Of a stretch of DNA of 64,000 nucleotides, positions 24,375 to 33,068 are shown one piece after another. A program made the position numbers and the translations under genes. Under the pieces are notes generated by a model. The model was not told the DNA's origin. It ran no database searches and saw nothing but the letters and a program-made list of their open reading frames with translations. The stretch covers positions 1 through 64,000 of the forward strand of contig JAFQHQ010000220.1 of assembly GCA_017397885.1 (NCBI GenBank). The letters are read 5' to 3'. This DNA comes from Clostridia bacterium. GTDB lineage: Bacteria > Bacillota > Clostridia > UMGS1810. The first letter of the stretch is position 1. Each line of letters opens with the position of its first letter.

Positions 24375-25106
24375 ATGATTGAAAAGAACAAATCCCTTCT
24401 GATCAAACGAATACTGTGTATTATTTTTATTTGTATACTCCTCGGCATAACAACATACATTTATATTCGCTACGGTCGAATGCTGTGGACTTTTTTCTCC
24501 GACATAGACAACCTCAAAGCCTGGATAAACCGATTCGGCAGCTACGGCAACATCGCATTCATAGCAATAAGATCCCTGCAGACCGTTGTTAAAATAATTC
24601 CTGCCGAACCGCTTGAGATCGGCTCGGGTCTCGCCTTCGGAATATGGGGCGGAATGTTCTCCTGTCTGCTCGGAAATATCATCGGATCACTCGTCATCCT
24701 TTTTCTCACCCGAAAGTTCGGAACTAAAGTAATCAACCTGTTCTTCAAGGAAAACAAGCTGAACTCGATGGCATTCCTCAGGAACAAACAAAAGCGCAGA
24801 CTTCTGTTGCTTTTAATTTATCTCATTCCCGGCACGCCAAAGGACGGCATCACATATTTTGTCGGACTGACCGACATAAATCTTGTCGAATTTATGATAA
24901 TGACTTCGTTCGCACGGATTCCGTCAATTCTTTCATCAACGATTTGCGGAGCATTGCTCGGAGAAAAAAACTTTGCCCTTGCGATCGGCGTCTTTGCCGC
25001 AACGACGGTTCTGAGCATCGGCGGCGCACTCGTCTATAAGAAAATATCGGAAAAATACGGCAAAAAGCATGGGGCTGTCGCATTTAGCGAAGAACAAAAA
25101 GAATAA
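24375..25106 (+). CDS. TVP38/TMEM64 (VTT/DedA superfamily) membrane protein
   Basis: A 243-residue membrane protein with about five or six hydrophobic segments. The conserved loop region includes EPLEIGSGLAFGIWGG and the second half has LIYLIPGTPKDGITYFVG, both characteristic of the SNARE_assoc/VTT family. Recent work places members of this superfamily in lipid scrambling or undecaprenyl-phosphate recycling, which would fit the preceding glycosyltransferase. The ATG at 24375 lies 2 bp after the GT8 stop; a TTG at 24357 is possible. Neither has a strong ribosome binding site, which suggests coupling. Confidence 0.85.
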   Translation: MIEKNKSLLIKRILCIIFICILLGITTYIYIRYGRMLWTFFSDIDNLKAWINRFGSYGNIAFIAIRSLQTVVKIIPAEPLEIGSGLAFGIWGGMFSCLLGNIIGSLVILFLTRKFGTKVINLFFKENKLNSMAFLRNKQKRRLLLLLIYLIPGTPKDGITYFVGLTDINLVEFMIMTSFARIPSILSSTICGALLGEKNFALAIGVFAATTVLSIGGALVYKKISEKYGKKHGAVAFSEEQKE

Positions 25107-25115
25107 AGTAAGAAA

Positions 25116-25160
25116 AGGCTGTTTCTCCAAAGTAATTCGGAAAAACAGCCTCTTTTTTAT
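25116..25160 (+). terminator. Terminator after the GT8-TVP38 unit
   Basis: AGGCTGTTT ... AAACAGCCT with an 18-nt loop region, followed by CTTTTTTATTTT. It may also end the convergent acyl-CoA synthetase transcript. Confidence 0.8.
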
Positions 25161-25236
25161 TTTATCAGACAATCATCAGTTGCAAAGCATACTTCTTTTC
25201 TCACCGTTTTCGCCCATAATGTTTCTGTAGCGCGGA

Positions 25237-26874
25237 TTAGTATTTGCGGACAATTTTGAGTGTTGTCGTCTTGGGAAATTCATCATCACGGGTAAATGTC
25301 TTTGCAATATGCTTAAAGCCGGGCATCGTCTTGTTAAACTCCTTTACATCGCCCTTAAGCCTGCTCTTGGCATCGGGATAATCCTCTTCGTTAAGGAAAA
25401 ATTCCGCACAGATCATCTTGTCCTTTTCATAAACCAGCACTTCCCTGATATACGGAATAAATGCCATCAGCTTTTCTTCAAGCTCTTCGGGAGAAACATT
25501 CTTGCCGTTTGACAGAACGATCAGATTCTTCTTTCTTCCGACCATGAACAGGAAGCCGTCCTCGTCAATTCTGCCGTAGTCTCCCGTCTTGAACCATTCA
25601 CCGTCAAAAGCTTCTGCAGTAGCCTCGGGCTCGCCGTAATAACCGACCATAACGTTCTGACCCTTGACAAAAATCTCTCCGACTCCGTCCTCATCGGGGT
25701 CATTAATTTTTATCTGACAGCAATCAAGCGGAGTTCCGACACTGCCGAACTTAAATTTTCCGGGATGATTGCACGTAATAACAGGCGAGCACTCGGTCAG
25801 TCCGTAGCCGTTGAAAACATCAATTCCGAGATCGTACAGACCTTTTTCATACTTGGGATCAAGATATGCACCGCCACAGATAATCATATCCAGATTTCCT
25901 CCGAGATTGTCGATAACCATCCTGAACAGCTTTCTGCGCTTGTCGATTCCGAGCTTCATAAGGAAATTGCTGATCTTAAGACCCTTTTTAAGCAGATCTT
26001 CCTTGCCCATCTTTCTGGCTGTTTTCCAGATTTTGTCATAAACTGTTTCAACAACAAGCGGAACACCCGTAAAGTTGTACGGCTTGATATTGACGATATC
26101 CTTCTGTATATCCTTTAAGCTGTCGCACAGATAACCCCACTCTACAACAATGTATGTTGCATAAAGCGCGCTTACCCACGAAAGTGTATGGTGAAGCGGA
26201 AGGAACGCAATGGCGTGTCTTCCCGTCAGTACACGGCAGGAAGATGTGCAGTCGCTCGCAACATTCCTGTGAGTCAGCATAACGCCTTTACTTTTTCCTG
26301 TTGTACCGGATGTGTAGCAGATGCAGGCAAGATCATCGGGCTGTATCTCAACCTTGTCGAACGAATCATCGCCGTTTGCAATCATTTCGGCACCCTTTGC
26401 ATAATACTCTTCAAAATCGTTCATACAGAAATATTCCCTGACGGGATTGTCAGGGTTTTTCTTAAAACCCTCAACCATACCGACAAACTTATCGGAATAA
26501 ACCACGGCATCACATTCACCGCGGATAAGCTGGTCAAGAAGATCACCCGAAGGCAGTTTGCAATCCATCGGCACACAGACATTGCCGCCGACAAGTATTG
26601 CATAATACGCAAAAATCCATTCAATGATATTTTCGGAAATAATCGCAATCTTTTTGCCCTTTTTCAATCCCTTTGAGAAAAAATACGTACCGAGACTGCT
26701 GACAAGCTTCCATGTCTGATTATAGTTTATTTCCTGCATTTCTTTGTTTTTATCAAGGTACATGAACTGCTTTTTGTCACCGCCTGCAGCAGTACCTCTT
26801 ACGATAATTTCGCGTATTGTTTTATACTCGGGTATATCAACCTTTACCTGATTTTTATGTGTTTTATTTTTCAT
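25237..26874 (-). CDS. AMP-binding acyl-CoA synthetase-like enzyme
   Basis: A 545-residue adenylate-forming enzyme. The phosphate loop CYTSGTTGKSKGVMLTHRN, the FNGYGLTECSPV motif, the GEWFKTGDYGRIDEDGFL hinge region and the C-terminal Lys in FPKTTTLKIVRKY are all present. Such enzymes activate carboxylic acids, mostly fatty acids, with ATP and CoA. The length and motifs fit long-chain fatty-acyl-CoA ligases. No other fatty-acid genes are nearby. AAAGGA precedes the ATG. Chain length and physiological acceptor are unknown. Confidence 0.85.
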   Translation of the reverse strand: MKNKTHKNQVKVDIPEYKTIREIIVRGTAAGGDKKQFMYLDKNKEMQEINYNQTWKLVSSLGTYFFSKGLKKGKKIAIISENIIEWIFAYYAILVGGNVCVPMDCKLPSGDLLDQLIRGECDAVVYSDKFVGMVEGFKKNPDNPVREYFCMNDFEEYYAKGAEMIANGDDSFDKVEIQPDDLACICYTSGTTGKSKGVMLTHRNVASDCTSSCRVLTGRHAIAFLPLHHTLSWVSALYATYIVVEWGYLCDSLKDIQKDIVNIKPYNFTGVPLVVETVYDKIWKTARKMGKEDLLKKGLKISNFLMKLGIDKRRKLFRMVIDNLGGNLDMIICGGAYLDPKYEKGLYDLGIDVFNGYGLTECSPVITCNHPGKFKFGSVGTPLDCCQIKINDPDEDGVGEIFVKGQNVMVGYYGEPEATAEAFDGEWFKTGDYGRIDEDGFLFMVGRKKNLIVLSNGKNVSPEELEEKLMAFIPYIREVLVYEKDKMICAEFFLNEEDYPDAKSRLKGDVKEFNKTMPGFKHIAKTFTRDDEFPKTTTLKIVRKY

Positions 26875-26972
26875 ATACGGAACAATCCTTTCGTTTTTTC
26901 AAAAAACAACAAACAGGTTTATGTTACCGTATACTTTTAAACAAGCTGTTAACAAACTGTAAATAACGCAAA

Positions 26973-27005
26973 AAAACAGACAGAAGCAATCGTTCTGTCT
27001 GTTTT
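26973..27005 (-). terminator. Terminator of the membrane-protein pair
   Basis: A perfect 13-bp stem AAAACAGACAGAA / TTCTGTCTGTTTT with a 7-nt loop, followed by TTT on the minus strand, 31 bp beyond the last gene of the pair. Confidence 0.85.
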
Positions 27006-27036
27006 AAGACTACTCAAATTCCGAATATTCGTTTTG

Positions 27037-27702
27037 TTAAATCCAACCCTTTTTATACATAAGGAGCGCACCGAGAACGGATGCTACGATACCTACAAAA
27101 AGAAGTGTGCTGGCGCCCATGGTCGGAGCAAAAACAAGCACGATAATCATAACGATGATCGGGAAGAAAGAGATTCTCCAATGCTTGATAAAGTATCCTG
27201 CACCGAGTGCACCGAAGAGTGCGGGAAGCACCTGAGCGAAAGCAGGCTTCAGAAGAGCGCTTTCCGTAAACGCCTGAAGGAACGGAGCAAAAGCAAGAAC
27301 ACCGATCGCAAGAACCGCTGTCGTGACGATTGCCGATGTAGCGATAGCGATTGTCGAAACAACCTCGCCCTCTTCGGAGTTTGCCTTAACCTTTGCGCCC
27401 TCCATAGCACTGATGGCACAGGGAAGCTTGAGGTTTGCGATATTGCCTGTAACAAATGACAGATATGTACCGCCCGCACCGAGCATGGGAGTGTAAACGA
27501 TAACCTCAACAACGGCAACCGTCCAGTATGTCGGAATAAGCTTCAAAAGACCCTGTAAAACGCCATTTATGGGAGGGAATACATTGTAATAAAGACAAAT
27601 GGAAAGCGGGAACATCAGAAGCACACAAAGTGCCGTTACTGATGAAATTCTGCCCCAGGAATGGACTCGGTCAAAATATGATTTTTCAGTTTTCTTTGAC
27701 AT
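27037..27702 (-). CDS. Uncharacterised membrane protein, partner of the DUF5058-like protein
   Basis: A 221-residue integral membrane protein with about five or six hydrophobic segments and a soluble Lys/Glu loop near 120-130. A conserved-looking stretch LGAGGTYLSFVTGNIANLKL precedes that loop. I do not recognise an established functional family. The ATG at 27702 is used because GGAGGGG lies 6 bp upstream; the in-frame codon at 27717 overlaps the upstream gene. It starts 2 bp after the stop of the DUF5058-like gene, so the two proteins are made together and may form one complex, perhaps a transporter or channel. Confidence 0.7.
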   Translation of the reverse strand: MSKKTEKSYFDRVHSWGRISSVTALCVLLMFPLSICLYYNVFPPINGVLQGLLKLIPTYWTVAVVEVIVYTPMLGAGGTYLSFVTGNIANLKLPCAISAMEGAKVKANSEEGEVVSTIAIATSAIVTTAVLAIGVLAFAPFLQAFTESALLKPAFAQVLPALFGALGAGYFIKHWRISFFPIIVMIIVLVFAPTMGASTLLFVGIVASVLGALLMYKKGWI

Positions 27703-27704
27703 TT

Positions 27705-28523
27705 TTAACCCCTCCATTCAAGCAATGCAATGTCTTCGGGAAGAACATTGAAGAACACGATTGCGGCAATCATGGCAATTATCATACCGATCGGCATAAC
27801 AAACGGTTCAAGCCACGTAAGCTTCAGCTTCTTTGCAAGCAATTCAAAGCCGATCGAAGCAACGATGGCAACAACAAGCGTAATTATTGACAGAACGCCT
27901 GCACCGTCGCCGAAGGTTTCGGCTTTACCTGCACCGATGATCGCACGTGCAATGAATGCGCCGATAAGACCGATAAAGATTGCAGGTGTTGCGTGATCGT
28001 TGATAAATCCGCCGAGACCTCTCTTTTTCTTTGTACCGTCATCAGACTGCGCCTTCTCTTCTTTTTTGCCTGCCGACATAAACTTCTTATTAAGCGGCTT
28101 TGCAACAAAAGGAAGAATGATAAGAGAGAAGCAGATACCGAGAGACATAACCCAGGCAATACCGGCATAGATTACGGGATCGCTGACGGGTACAGCCATA
28201 CCGCCTTGATGTCCCATTGCCTCCATAGCCGCTTCTGCCGCCGTTGTCTCGTACATCAGGTTGCCGATAACGGAAAGGCGCACCCACGGTATCGCAAGAC
28301 CGAGTGCAGGTGCCAGTGCTATGACCGTTGCAAGAACGGAAAGTGCAGACGGAACGGTAAAAAGCGCACTCGAAGAGACAACGTTACGCAGTTTCTTTTT
28401 GTCGATACCAAGCTCTTTGCCTCGTTTCCACGCCTTCATCAGGAAGAAAACGGACTGAGCCAGAACAAACAGAATGACCACTGCCGCAAAGACATACAGC
28501 ATAGGGTCGTTTAAGTTGAACAT
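27705..28523 (-). CDS. DUF5058-like membrane protein
   Basis: A 272-residue membrane protein with about six hydrophobic segments. SSSALFTVPSALSVLATVIA and LGLAIPWVRLSVIGNLMYE match my recollection of the DUF5058 family; this was not checked against a database. A charged cytoplasmic loop (about 165-185, KKEEKAQSDDGTKKKRG) splits the protein into two halves. The ATG at 28523 is preceded by GGTG at a suitable distance; a TTG at 28541 is less likely. It is co-transcribed with the next membrane protein. The family has no assigned function. Confidence 0.7.
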   Translation of the reverse strand: MFNLNDPMLYVFAAVVILFVLAQSVFFLMKAWKRGKELGIDKKKLRNVVSSSALFTVPSALSVLATVIALAPALGLAIPWVRLSVIGNLMYETTAAEAAMEAMGHQGGMAVPVSDPVIYAGIAWVMSLGICFSLIILPFVAKPLNKKFMSAGKKEEKAQSDDGTKKKRGLGGFINDHATPAIFIGLIGAFIARAIIGAGKAETFGDGAGVLSIITLVVAIVASIGFELLAKKLKLTWLEPFVMPIGMIIAMIAAIVFFNVLPEDIALLEWRG

Positions 28524-28553
28524 AAAATCACCAATCCTCAACCAAATACGGAA

Positions 28554-28591
28554 GGCTGTATCAAAAACACATCCGATGTTTTAATACAGCC
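28554..28591 (-). terminator. Possible terminator of fucI
   Basis: GGCTGTAT and ATACAGCC can pair around an inner AAAACAT/ATGTTTT helix 17-54 bp past the fucI stop on the minus strand. There is no run of U after the stem, so it may only be a 3' end structure. Confidence 0.4.
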
Positions 28592-28607
28592 CCATAAAAT
28601 CATTTAA

Positions 28608-30401
28608 TTATTTATAAAGCGGACCGTAAGCTTCGCAGGCACGGTAATCCTGACCTTCTTTATCCATACCGAATGCATTCCAGCAAGCAGGACGGAAGAT
28701 CTTCTCTTCAGAAACGTTGTGAAGAGATACGGGGATACGAAGCATTGAGCAGAGAGTGATGAGATCTGCACCGATGTGACCGTAGGAGATAGCACCGTGG
28801 TTAGCACCCCAGTTGTTCATAAGGTCGTAAGCGGACTTGAATGCGCCTTCGCCTGTGCAACGAGGTGTGAACCAAGTGCAGGGCCATGTGTAGTCTGTTC
28901 TCTTCCAGATTGTATCGGAAACTTCATCGGGAAGTGCAACAGTCCAGCCTTCTGCAATCTGAAGAACGGGGCCGAGACCCTTGACAAGGTTAAGTCTGAT
29001 CATTGTAGCAGGCATTTCTGCTCTTGTAAGGAATCTGGAAGAATATCCGCCGCCACGGAAGTAACCGTTATCGGCTGCATTCCATGTTGTAGCCTCAAGA
29101 ATCTTCTTCTGGTCGTCTTCGGTAACATTGTACCACTCTTTGATGATGCCGTTGCCGTTTTCATCCTTCACTTCGCCGCAAGCGTCAAGACAGCAAGCGC
29201 CCGAATTGATAAGGTGAATAAAACCCTTTGCCTCTGCAGCCTTGCCTTCGATATCATAGCCTGTAACTCTCTTGACTGCATCTGCGCTCCAGTGTGTACG
29301 AACGTCCGCAAACATCTGGGGACGGTTTGTGAGAAGCTTCATGAACAGCATGCTGATACCGTTGAGAACGTCGTTTTCCGTTGCAAGAACGTAAGGCTCT
29401 CTTGTGCCGTTCCAGTCGAAGGATGTGTTAAGAAGTGCCTCTGCAAAGTCTGCATTGGGATAGAAGTCTGTCCACTGACGCTGACCCTGGAAGCCTGCTG
29501 CAATGGCGTTGTGACCGACAGCCTCTTCTTCTCTGCCTTCGGGAAGATTCTTGTTGCCGTTCATAAGATCCTTGATGATGCACATCATCTTGACAACAAA
29601 TTCCCAATCCTTTTCCTTCTGTTCGTCGCTCTTGCGTACGAATTCGGGGTTCTTATCAAAGCCTTCGGGGCAGTTAGCCTTTGTCCATGCAAGAGCTTTT
29701 TCAAATTCGGCTTTGTCATAGATACCCTCTGTCATTCTTCTGATGATTTCTACCTCATCAACCGATTCAACTCTCATGCCGAGATAGTCTTCAAAAAGCT
29801 CGGTGTTGATGATTGAACCGCCGATACCCATACAGATTGAACCAATCTGCAAATAGGATTTTCCTCTCATTGTTGCAACGGCAACAGCTGCTTTTGCAAA
29901 ACGGAGAATTTTTTCCTGAACATCTGCAGGAATAGATTTGTCATCGGCATCCTGAACATCGTGACCGTAGATGCCAAATGCCGGAAGACCTTTTTGAGTG
30001 TGTGATGCAAGAACAGATGCAAGATAAACCGCACCTGGTCTTTCGGTTCCGTTGAAGCCCCAAACACCTTTAATTGTCATGGGATCCATATCCATTGTTT
30101 CGGAGCCGTAGCACCAACAAGGTGTAACGGTAAGTGTAATATCGACACCGTTTTTCTTGAATTTGTCTGCACATGCAGCAGCTTCGGCAACTCTGCCGAT
30201 GGTGGTGTCTGCAATAATAACCTTCACGGGTTCACCGTTTGAATAGCAAAGGTTTTCTTCAATAAGTTTTTTGGCAGCCATAGCCATACCCATAGTCTGA
30301 TCTTCAAGGGATTCTCTAACCTTGAGAGGACCTCTTCTGCCGTCAATTGTGGGGCGGATACCGATTACCGGGTAATCGCCGATAAGTCTTGATTTAGCCA
30401 T
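28608..30401 (-). CDS. fucI: L-fucose isomerase
   Basis: A 597-residue cytoplasmic ketol-isomerase, the size of bacterial FucI. It interconverts L-fucose and L-fuculose (also D-arabinose and ribulose) with Mn2+. Family segments run along the whole protein: [56 protein letters not shown], the [14 protein letters not shown] region, and the C-terminal [18 protein letters not shown]. The ATG at 30401 has GGAGG 8 bp upstream; the ATG at 30407 lies within the site. It is divergent from an AraC-family gene 134 bp away that probably controls it. No fuculose kinase or fuculose-phosphate aldolase is adjacent. Confidence 0.92.
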   Translation of the reverse strand: MAKSRLIGDYPVIGIRPTIDGRRGPLKVRESLEDQTMGMAMAAKKLIEENLCYSNGEPVKVIIADTTIGRVAEAAACADKFKKNGVDITLTVTPCWCYGSETMDMDPMTIKGVWGFNGTERPGAVYLASVLASHTQKGLPAFGIYGHDVQDADDKSIPADVQEKILRFAKAAVAVATMRGKSYLQIGSICMGIGGSIINTELFEDYLGMRVESVDEVEIIRRMTEGIYDKAEFEKALAWTKANCPEGFDKNPEFVRKSDEQKEKDWEFVVKMMCIIKDLMNGNKNLPEGREEEAVGHNAIAAGFQGQRQWTDFYPNADFAEALLNTSFDWNGTREPYVLATENDVLNGISMLFMKLLTNRPQMFADVRTHWSADAVKRVTGYDIEGKAAEAKGFIHLINSGACCLDACGEVKDENGNGIIKEWYNVTEDDQKKILEATTWNAADNGYFRGGGYSSRFLTRAEMPATMIRLNLVKGLGPVLQIAEGWTVALPDEVSDTIWKRTDYTWPCTWFTPRCTGEGAFKSAYDLMNNWGANHGAISYGHIGADLITLCSMLRIPVSLHNVSEEKIFRPACWNAFGMDKEGQDYRACEAYGPLYK

Positions 30402-30466
30402 TTTCATTTCCTCCTTGATATTAAAAATATAAAATTATAATTCTACTGAATAATATAATTATATAC

Positions 30467-30496
30467 TTGAAATCGTGTTAATACTTGTGTTATAAT
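30467..30496 (+). promoter_or_regulatory. Promoter of the AraC gene next to fucI
   Basis: TTGAAA, an 18-bp spacer and TATAAT lie 40 bp before the start codon. On the other strand, towards fucI, a TATAAT without a good -35 box is visible, which would fit activator-dependent transcription (inference). Confidence 0.6.
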
Positions 30497-30535
30497 AGAA
30501 AAAAGTATAAATATATTCACATTGCAGGTGATATT

Positions 30536-31369
30536 ATGAGCTATAATGAAGTAAAGGTGCACGGAACACTTGAATTTCCTCTCGAATTCTATCATGTGGA
30601 CTCTTCACATCCCCGTTATGAAATGACATTTCACTGGCACACCAACCTTGAACTCATAAGGGTTTTGGAGGGTGAGCTTTTAATCACACTCAACAAAAAA
30701 GAAATCAAAGCCAAAAAAGGCGATGTGGTTTTTGTGAATTCCGAAGTTGTTCACGGTGCGCTTCCCAACTCTTGCGTGTATGAATGCATTGTCTATAACC
30801 CGTTTTTTATTCCCGGTGTCACAGATAACGGATTTTCTTTTTCCGAAAGCGTTGCCTCGGGGGCGGTTGTTGTGAACGATATTTTTTCGAAAGATGATGA
30901 GCTGTATGCATGTGTAAACAAAATATTTGACACCTTTTCTAAGGCAGGCGATGGCTCGAAATACATAATTCTCGGGCTTTTTTGTCAGATGTACGGTCTG
31001 ATTATTAAAAGCGGAAAATACCGAAGCGGCGAGATAGATTCCGCTTCTGCCGACAGTGTCATAAAACTGAAAAATGTTTTGCGTTATATCCGTGATTCCT
31101 ACGACTCTCCCATAACTCTTGAAGACATGGCGCAGACCGTTGGAATGTCAACAAAATATTTTTGCTCATTCTTCAAATCCATGACACACAAAACCCCCGT
31201 GGAATATCTCATTTCCTACCGAATTGACCGTGCAGTCCAAAAACTCACCAAAACCGACAAATCCATAACAGAAATTGCTTTTGAATGCGGCTTCAATGAC
31301 CTGAGCTATTTCATAAAAACCTTCAAACGCATAAACAACACCACTCCTGCGGCATTCAGAAAACAGTAA
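30536..31369 (+). CDS. AraC-family regulator adjacent to fucI
   Basis: A 277-residue regulator. The N-terminal cupin domain (about 15-100) includes FHWHTNLELIRVLEGEL and KKGDVVFVNSEVVHGA, which form a sugar-sensing beta-barrel. The two C-terminal helix-turn-helix motifs are clear (LEDMAQTVGMSTKYFCSFF and ITEIAFECGFNDLSYFIKTF). The ATG at 30536 is preferred because GCAGGTGAT precedes it; the longer frame to 30485 crosses the promoter. The divergent position suggests control of fucI, with fucose or fuculose as a plausible effector. Confidence 0.88.
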   Translation: MSYNEVKVHGTLEFPLEFYHVDSSHPRYEMTFHWHTNLELIRVLEGELLITLNKKEIKAKKGDVVFVNSEVVHGALPNSCVYECIVYNPFFIPGVTDNGFSFSESVASGAVVVNDIFSKDDELYACVNKIFDTFSKAGDGSKYIILGLFCQMYGLIIKSGKYRSGEIDSASADSVIKLKNVLRYIRDSYDSPITLEDMAQTVGMSTKYFCSFFKSMTHKTPVEYLISYRIDRAVQKLTKTDKSITEIAFECGFNDLSYFIKTFKRINNTTPAAFRKQ

Positions 31370-31380
31370 TAAAGCATGAA

Positions 31381-31421
31381 AACCCCTCATATATTGTATA
31401 AAAAATAATATATGAGGGGTT
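31381..31421 (+). promoter_or_regulatory. 15-bp perfect hairpin overlapping the sipL ribosome binding site
   Basis: AACCCCTCATATATT and AATATATGAGGGGTT pair perfectly around an 11-nt loop, 11 bp after the AraC stop. It lacks a clean U-tract. The 3' arm contains the only Shine-Dalgarno-like sequence (GAGGGG, 31414-31419) of the next gene, 10 bp before its ATG. It may act as a terminator for the AraC gene, as a translation switch for sipL, or both. Confidence 0.6.
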
Positions 31422-31429
31422 GATATTTT

Positions 31430-32968
31430 ATGGATATCAGTTTTAATGAAATATCTGTGTGTGACATCACAAAACAACATAGCACCAAAGCTGAAGTTGA
31501 AGCAGACATCATAGTTCCCGACACCAAGCCCGACATCTACCGAGTGCTGGCGGTAAATGCACTGGCTGATGTTTCAGAGCAAAGCATCAAAAAGGACAAG
31601 ATGACTTTTTCGGGTAATGTAAAATTCAACATTCTTTTCTCGGGCGAAGATGATTTGTCAAAGGTTCATTCTATAGATTTCACCGTTCCGTTTAACCATC
31701 AGAGCGATTTTGCCGGTATTGATGAGTCATGCAGCTTTGTTTGCACTTCAAAGGTAAGAGAAACAAGTTTCGATATTAAAAATTCCCGAAAAATTTCAGC
31801 CAAGGCAAGTGTTGGTTTTGAGGTTCATGCAAATAAGAGTGTGAGTGAAAATATCATAAATAAATCGAAAGAACTCGAAAGTTATCCCTTTAAAAGTGCA
31901 GAATATGAATGTGATTGCCCGATAGCATTTAAAAATGTATTTTTTGAAACTTCGGAAACATTCACCATTCCCTGCAAGGATGAAGATGCCAAAATACTTG
32001 CCACTTCTTTAAAACTTGATATGTCAGACATAAAAGCCGTTAATGGCAAAGCGGTGCTTAAAGGCCAAGCAAACATAAAAATGCTTTGTGATTATGATGA
32101 TGAAATTTCAGACTACAGCACCGAAATCTCATTCACCGAGGTTTGTGACATCGAAAATCTTGCTCCCGAAAATAAAATGCTTTCACATTTTGAAGTGTGC
32201 AAAACCGACTTCGACACAAGCTTTTCGGATATGGGAATGACTGTTGAGTTGACATTTGGTGTGAGAGGCTACATAATTGCATGCAATCACGTGAGCTTTG
32301 AAGCCGTAACAGATATATATAGTCCGGACTATGTCTACGAAAAAGAATCAATTGAGATTTGCACAACATCCATGTCTGAAATCAGACACAATCAGGATAC
32401 AATAAAAGACAGTGTTGAAATACCCTCGCTTACCGACGGCATTTCAAAAATTTATCACATGGAAAGTCAAATAAGCGAAAACGCTCCCGAGGTAAATGAG
32501 GCATCAATAAAACTGACCGGAAACATTCATTCTGTGATAATTTATTCCGATGAAAATGACAGCCTTTGCCGTGTTTTCAAAACAACGCCCTATGAATTTC
32601 AAATTCCGCACACCTTTGGTTCAGGTGAGCATTTTGTCATTTCCAATGTTTCGTGTGTCAATTCGGGTTATCTTATGGGAAGTGCCAATGACATTCAGAT
32701 AAGAGTTGTATTAAATGCGGAAACAGCAGTGCTTTCAAGTGAAAAACAAAGTGTGGTAAAATCATTTAATCCGGATACCAAAAGCCCTCTGCAAAAGGAT
32801 AATCAACCAAGTATAATTGTTATTTATCCGGATTCTTCATCCGACATTTGGGAAATTGCAAAAAAACACAACACAACATGTGAGGAAATTGCCTCTGTTA
32901 ATTCGCTGGACCTTTCAAAACCTTTGCCTCTTGGTAAAGCCATTTTAATACCCAAAAGACAAATCTGA
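31430..32968 (+). CDS. sipL: SipL-like spore coat morphogenesis protein (SPOCS + LysM)
   Basis: A 512-residue protein made of repeated SPOCS/DUF3794 domains (about 10-450, with repeated VPDTKPDIYRVL and VPFNHQSDF-like motifs) and a C-terminal LysM domain (about 460-512, ending GKAILIPKRQI). This is the layout and length of SipL of Clostridioides difficile. In that organism SipL binds SpoIVA through its LysM domain and is needed for coat attachment to the forespore; it is transcribed by sigma-E. The following gene is sigG, which supports a sporulation role. No signal peptide is present, as expected for a mother-cell protein. The identification is by domain order, not by alignment. Confidence 0.78.
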   Translation: MDISFNEISVCDITKQHSTKAEVEADIIVPDTKPDIYRVLAVNALADVSEQSIKKDKMTFSGNVKFNILFSGEDDLSKVHSIDFTVPFNHQSDFAGIDESCSFVCTSKVRETSFDIKNSRKISAKASVGFEVHANKSVSENIINKSKELESYPFKSAEYECDCPIAFKNVFFETSETFTIPCKDEDAKILATSLKLDMSDIKAVNGKAVLKGQANIKMLCDYDDEISDYSTEISFTEVCDIENLAPENKMLSHFEVCKTDFDTSFSDMGMTVELTFGVRGYIIACNHVSFEAVTDIYSPDYVYEKESIEICTTSMSEIRHNQDTIKDSVEIPSLTDGISKIYHMESQISENAPEVNEASIKLTGNIHSVIIYSDENDSLCRVFKTTPYEFQIPHTFGSGEHFVISNVSCVNSGYLMGSANDIQIRVVLNAETAVLSSEKQSVVKSFNPDTKSPLQKDNQPSIIVIYPDSSSDIWEIAKKHNTTCEEIASVNSLDLSKPLPLGKAILIPKRQI

Positions 32969-33068
32969 CAAACTGTCGACATTTTAAGACAATTTCACAC
33001 AGTATATAAAAACAAACCTTCGGGAATGATTTTAATGTTACTTATAAATCAATTCCGGAGGTTTTTTT

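Noticed and set aside
28776-29816. 346-codon open frame on the plus strand
   Set aside because: It lies fully antisense to the well-supported fucI gene, is unusually rich in Cys and Val, has no ribosome binding site and no recognisable motif.
30485-30535. N-terminal extension of the first AraC protein
   Set aside because: It begins inside the spacer of the promoter and lacks a ribosome binding site, whereas 30536 has one.
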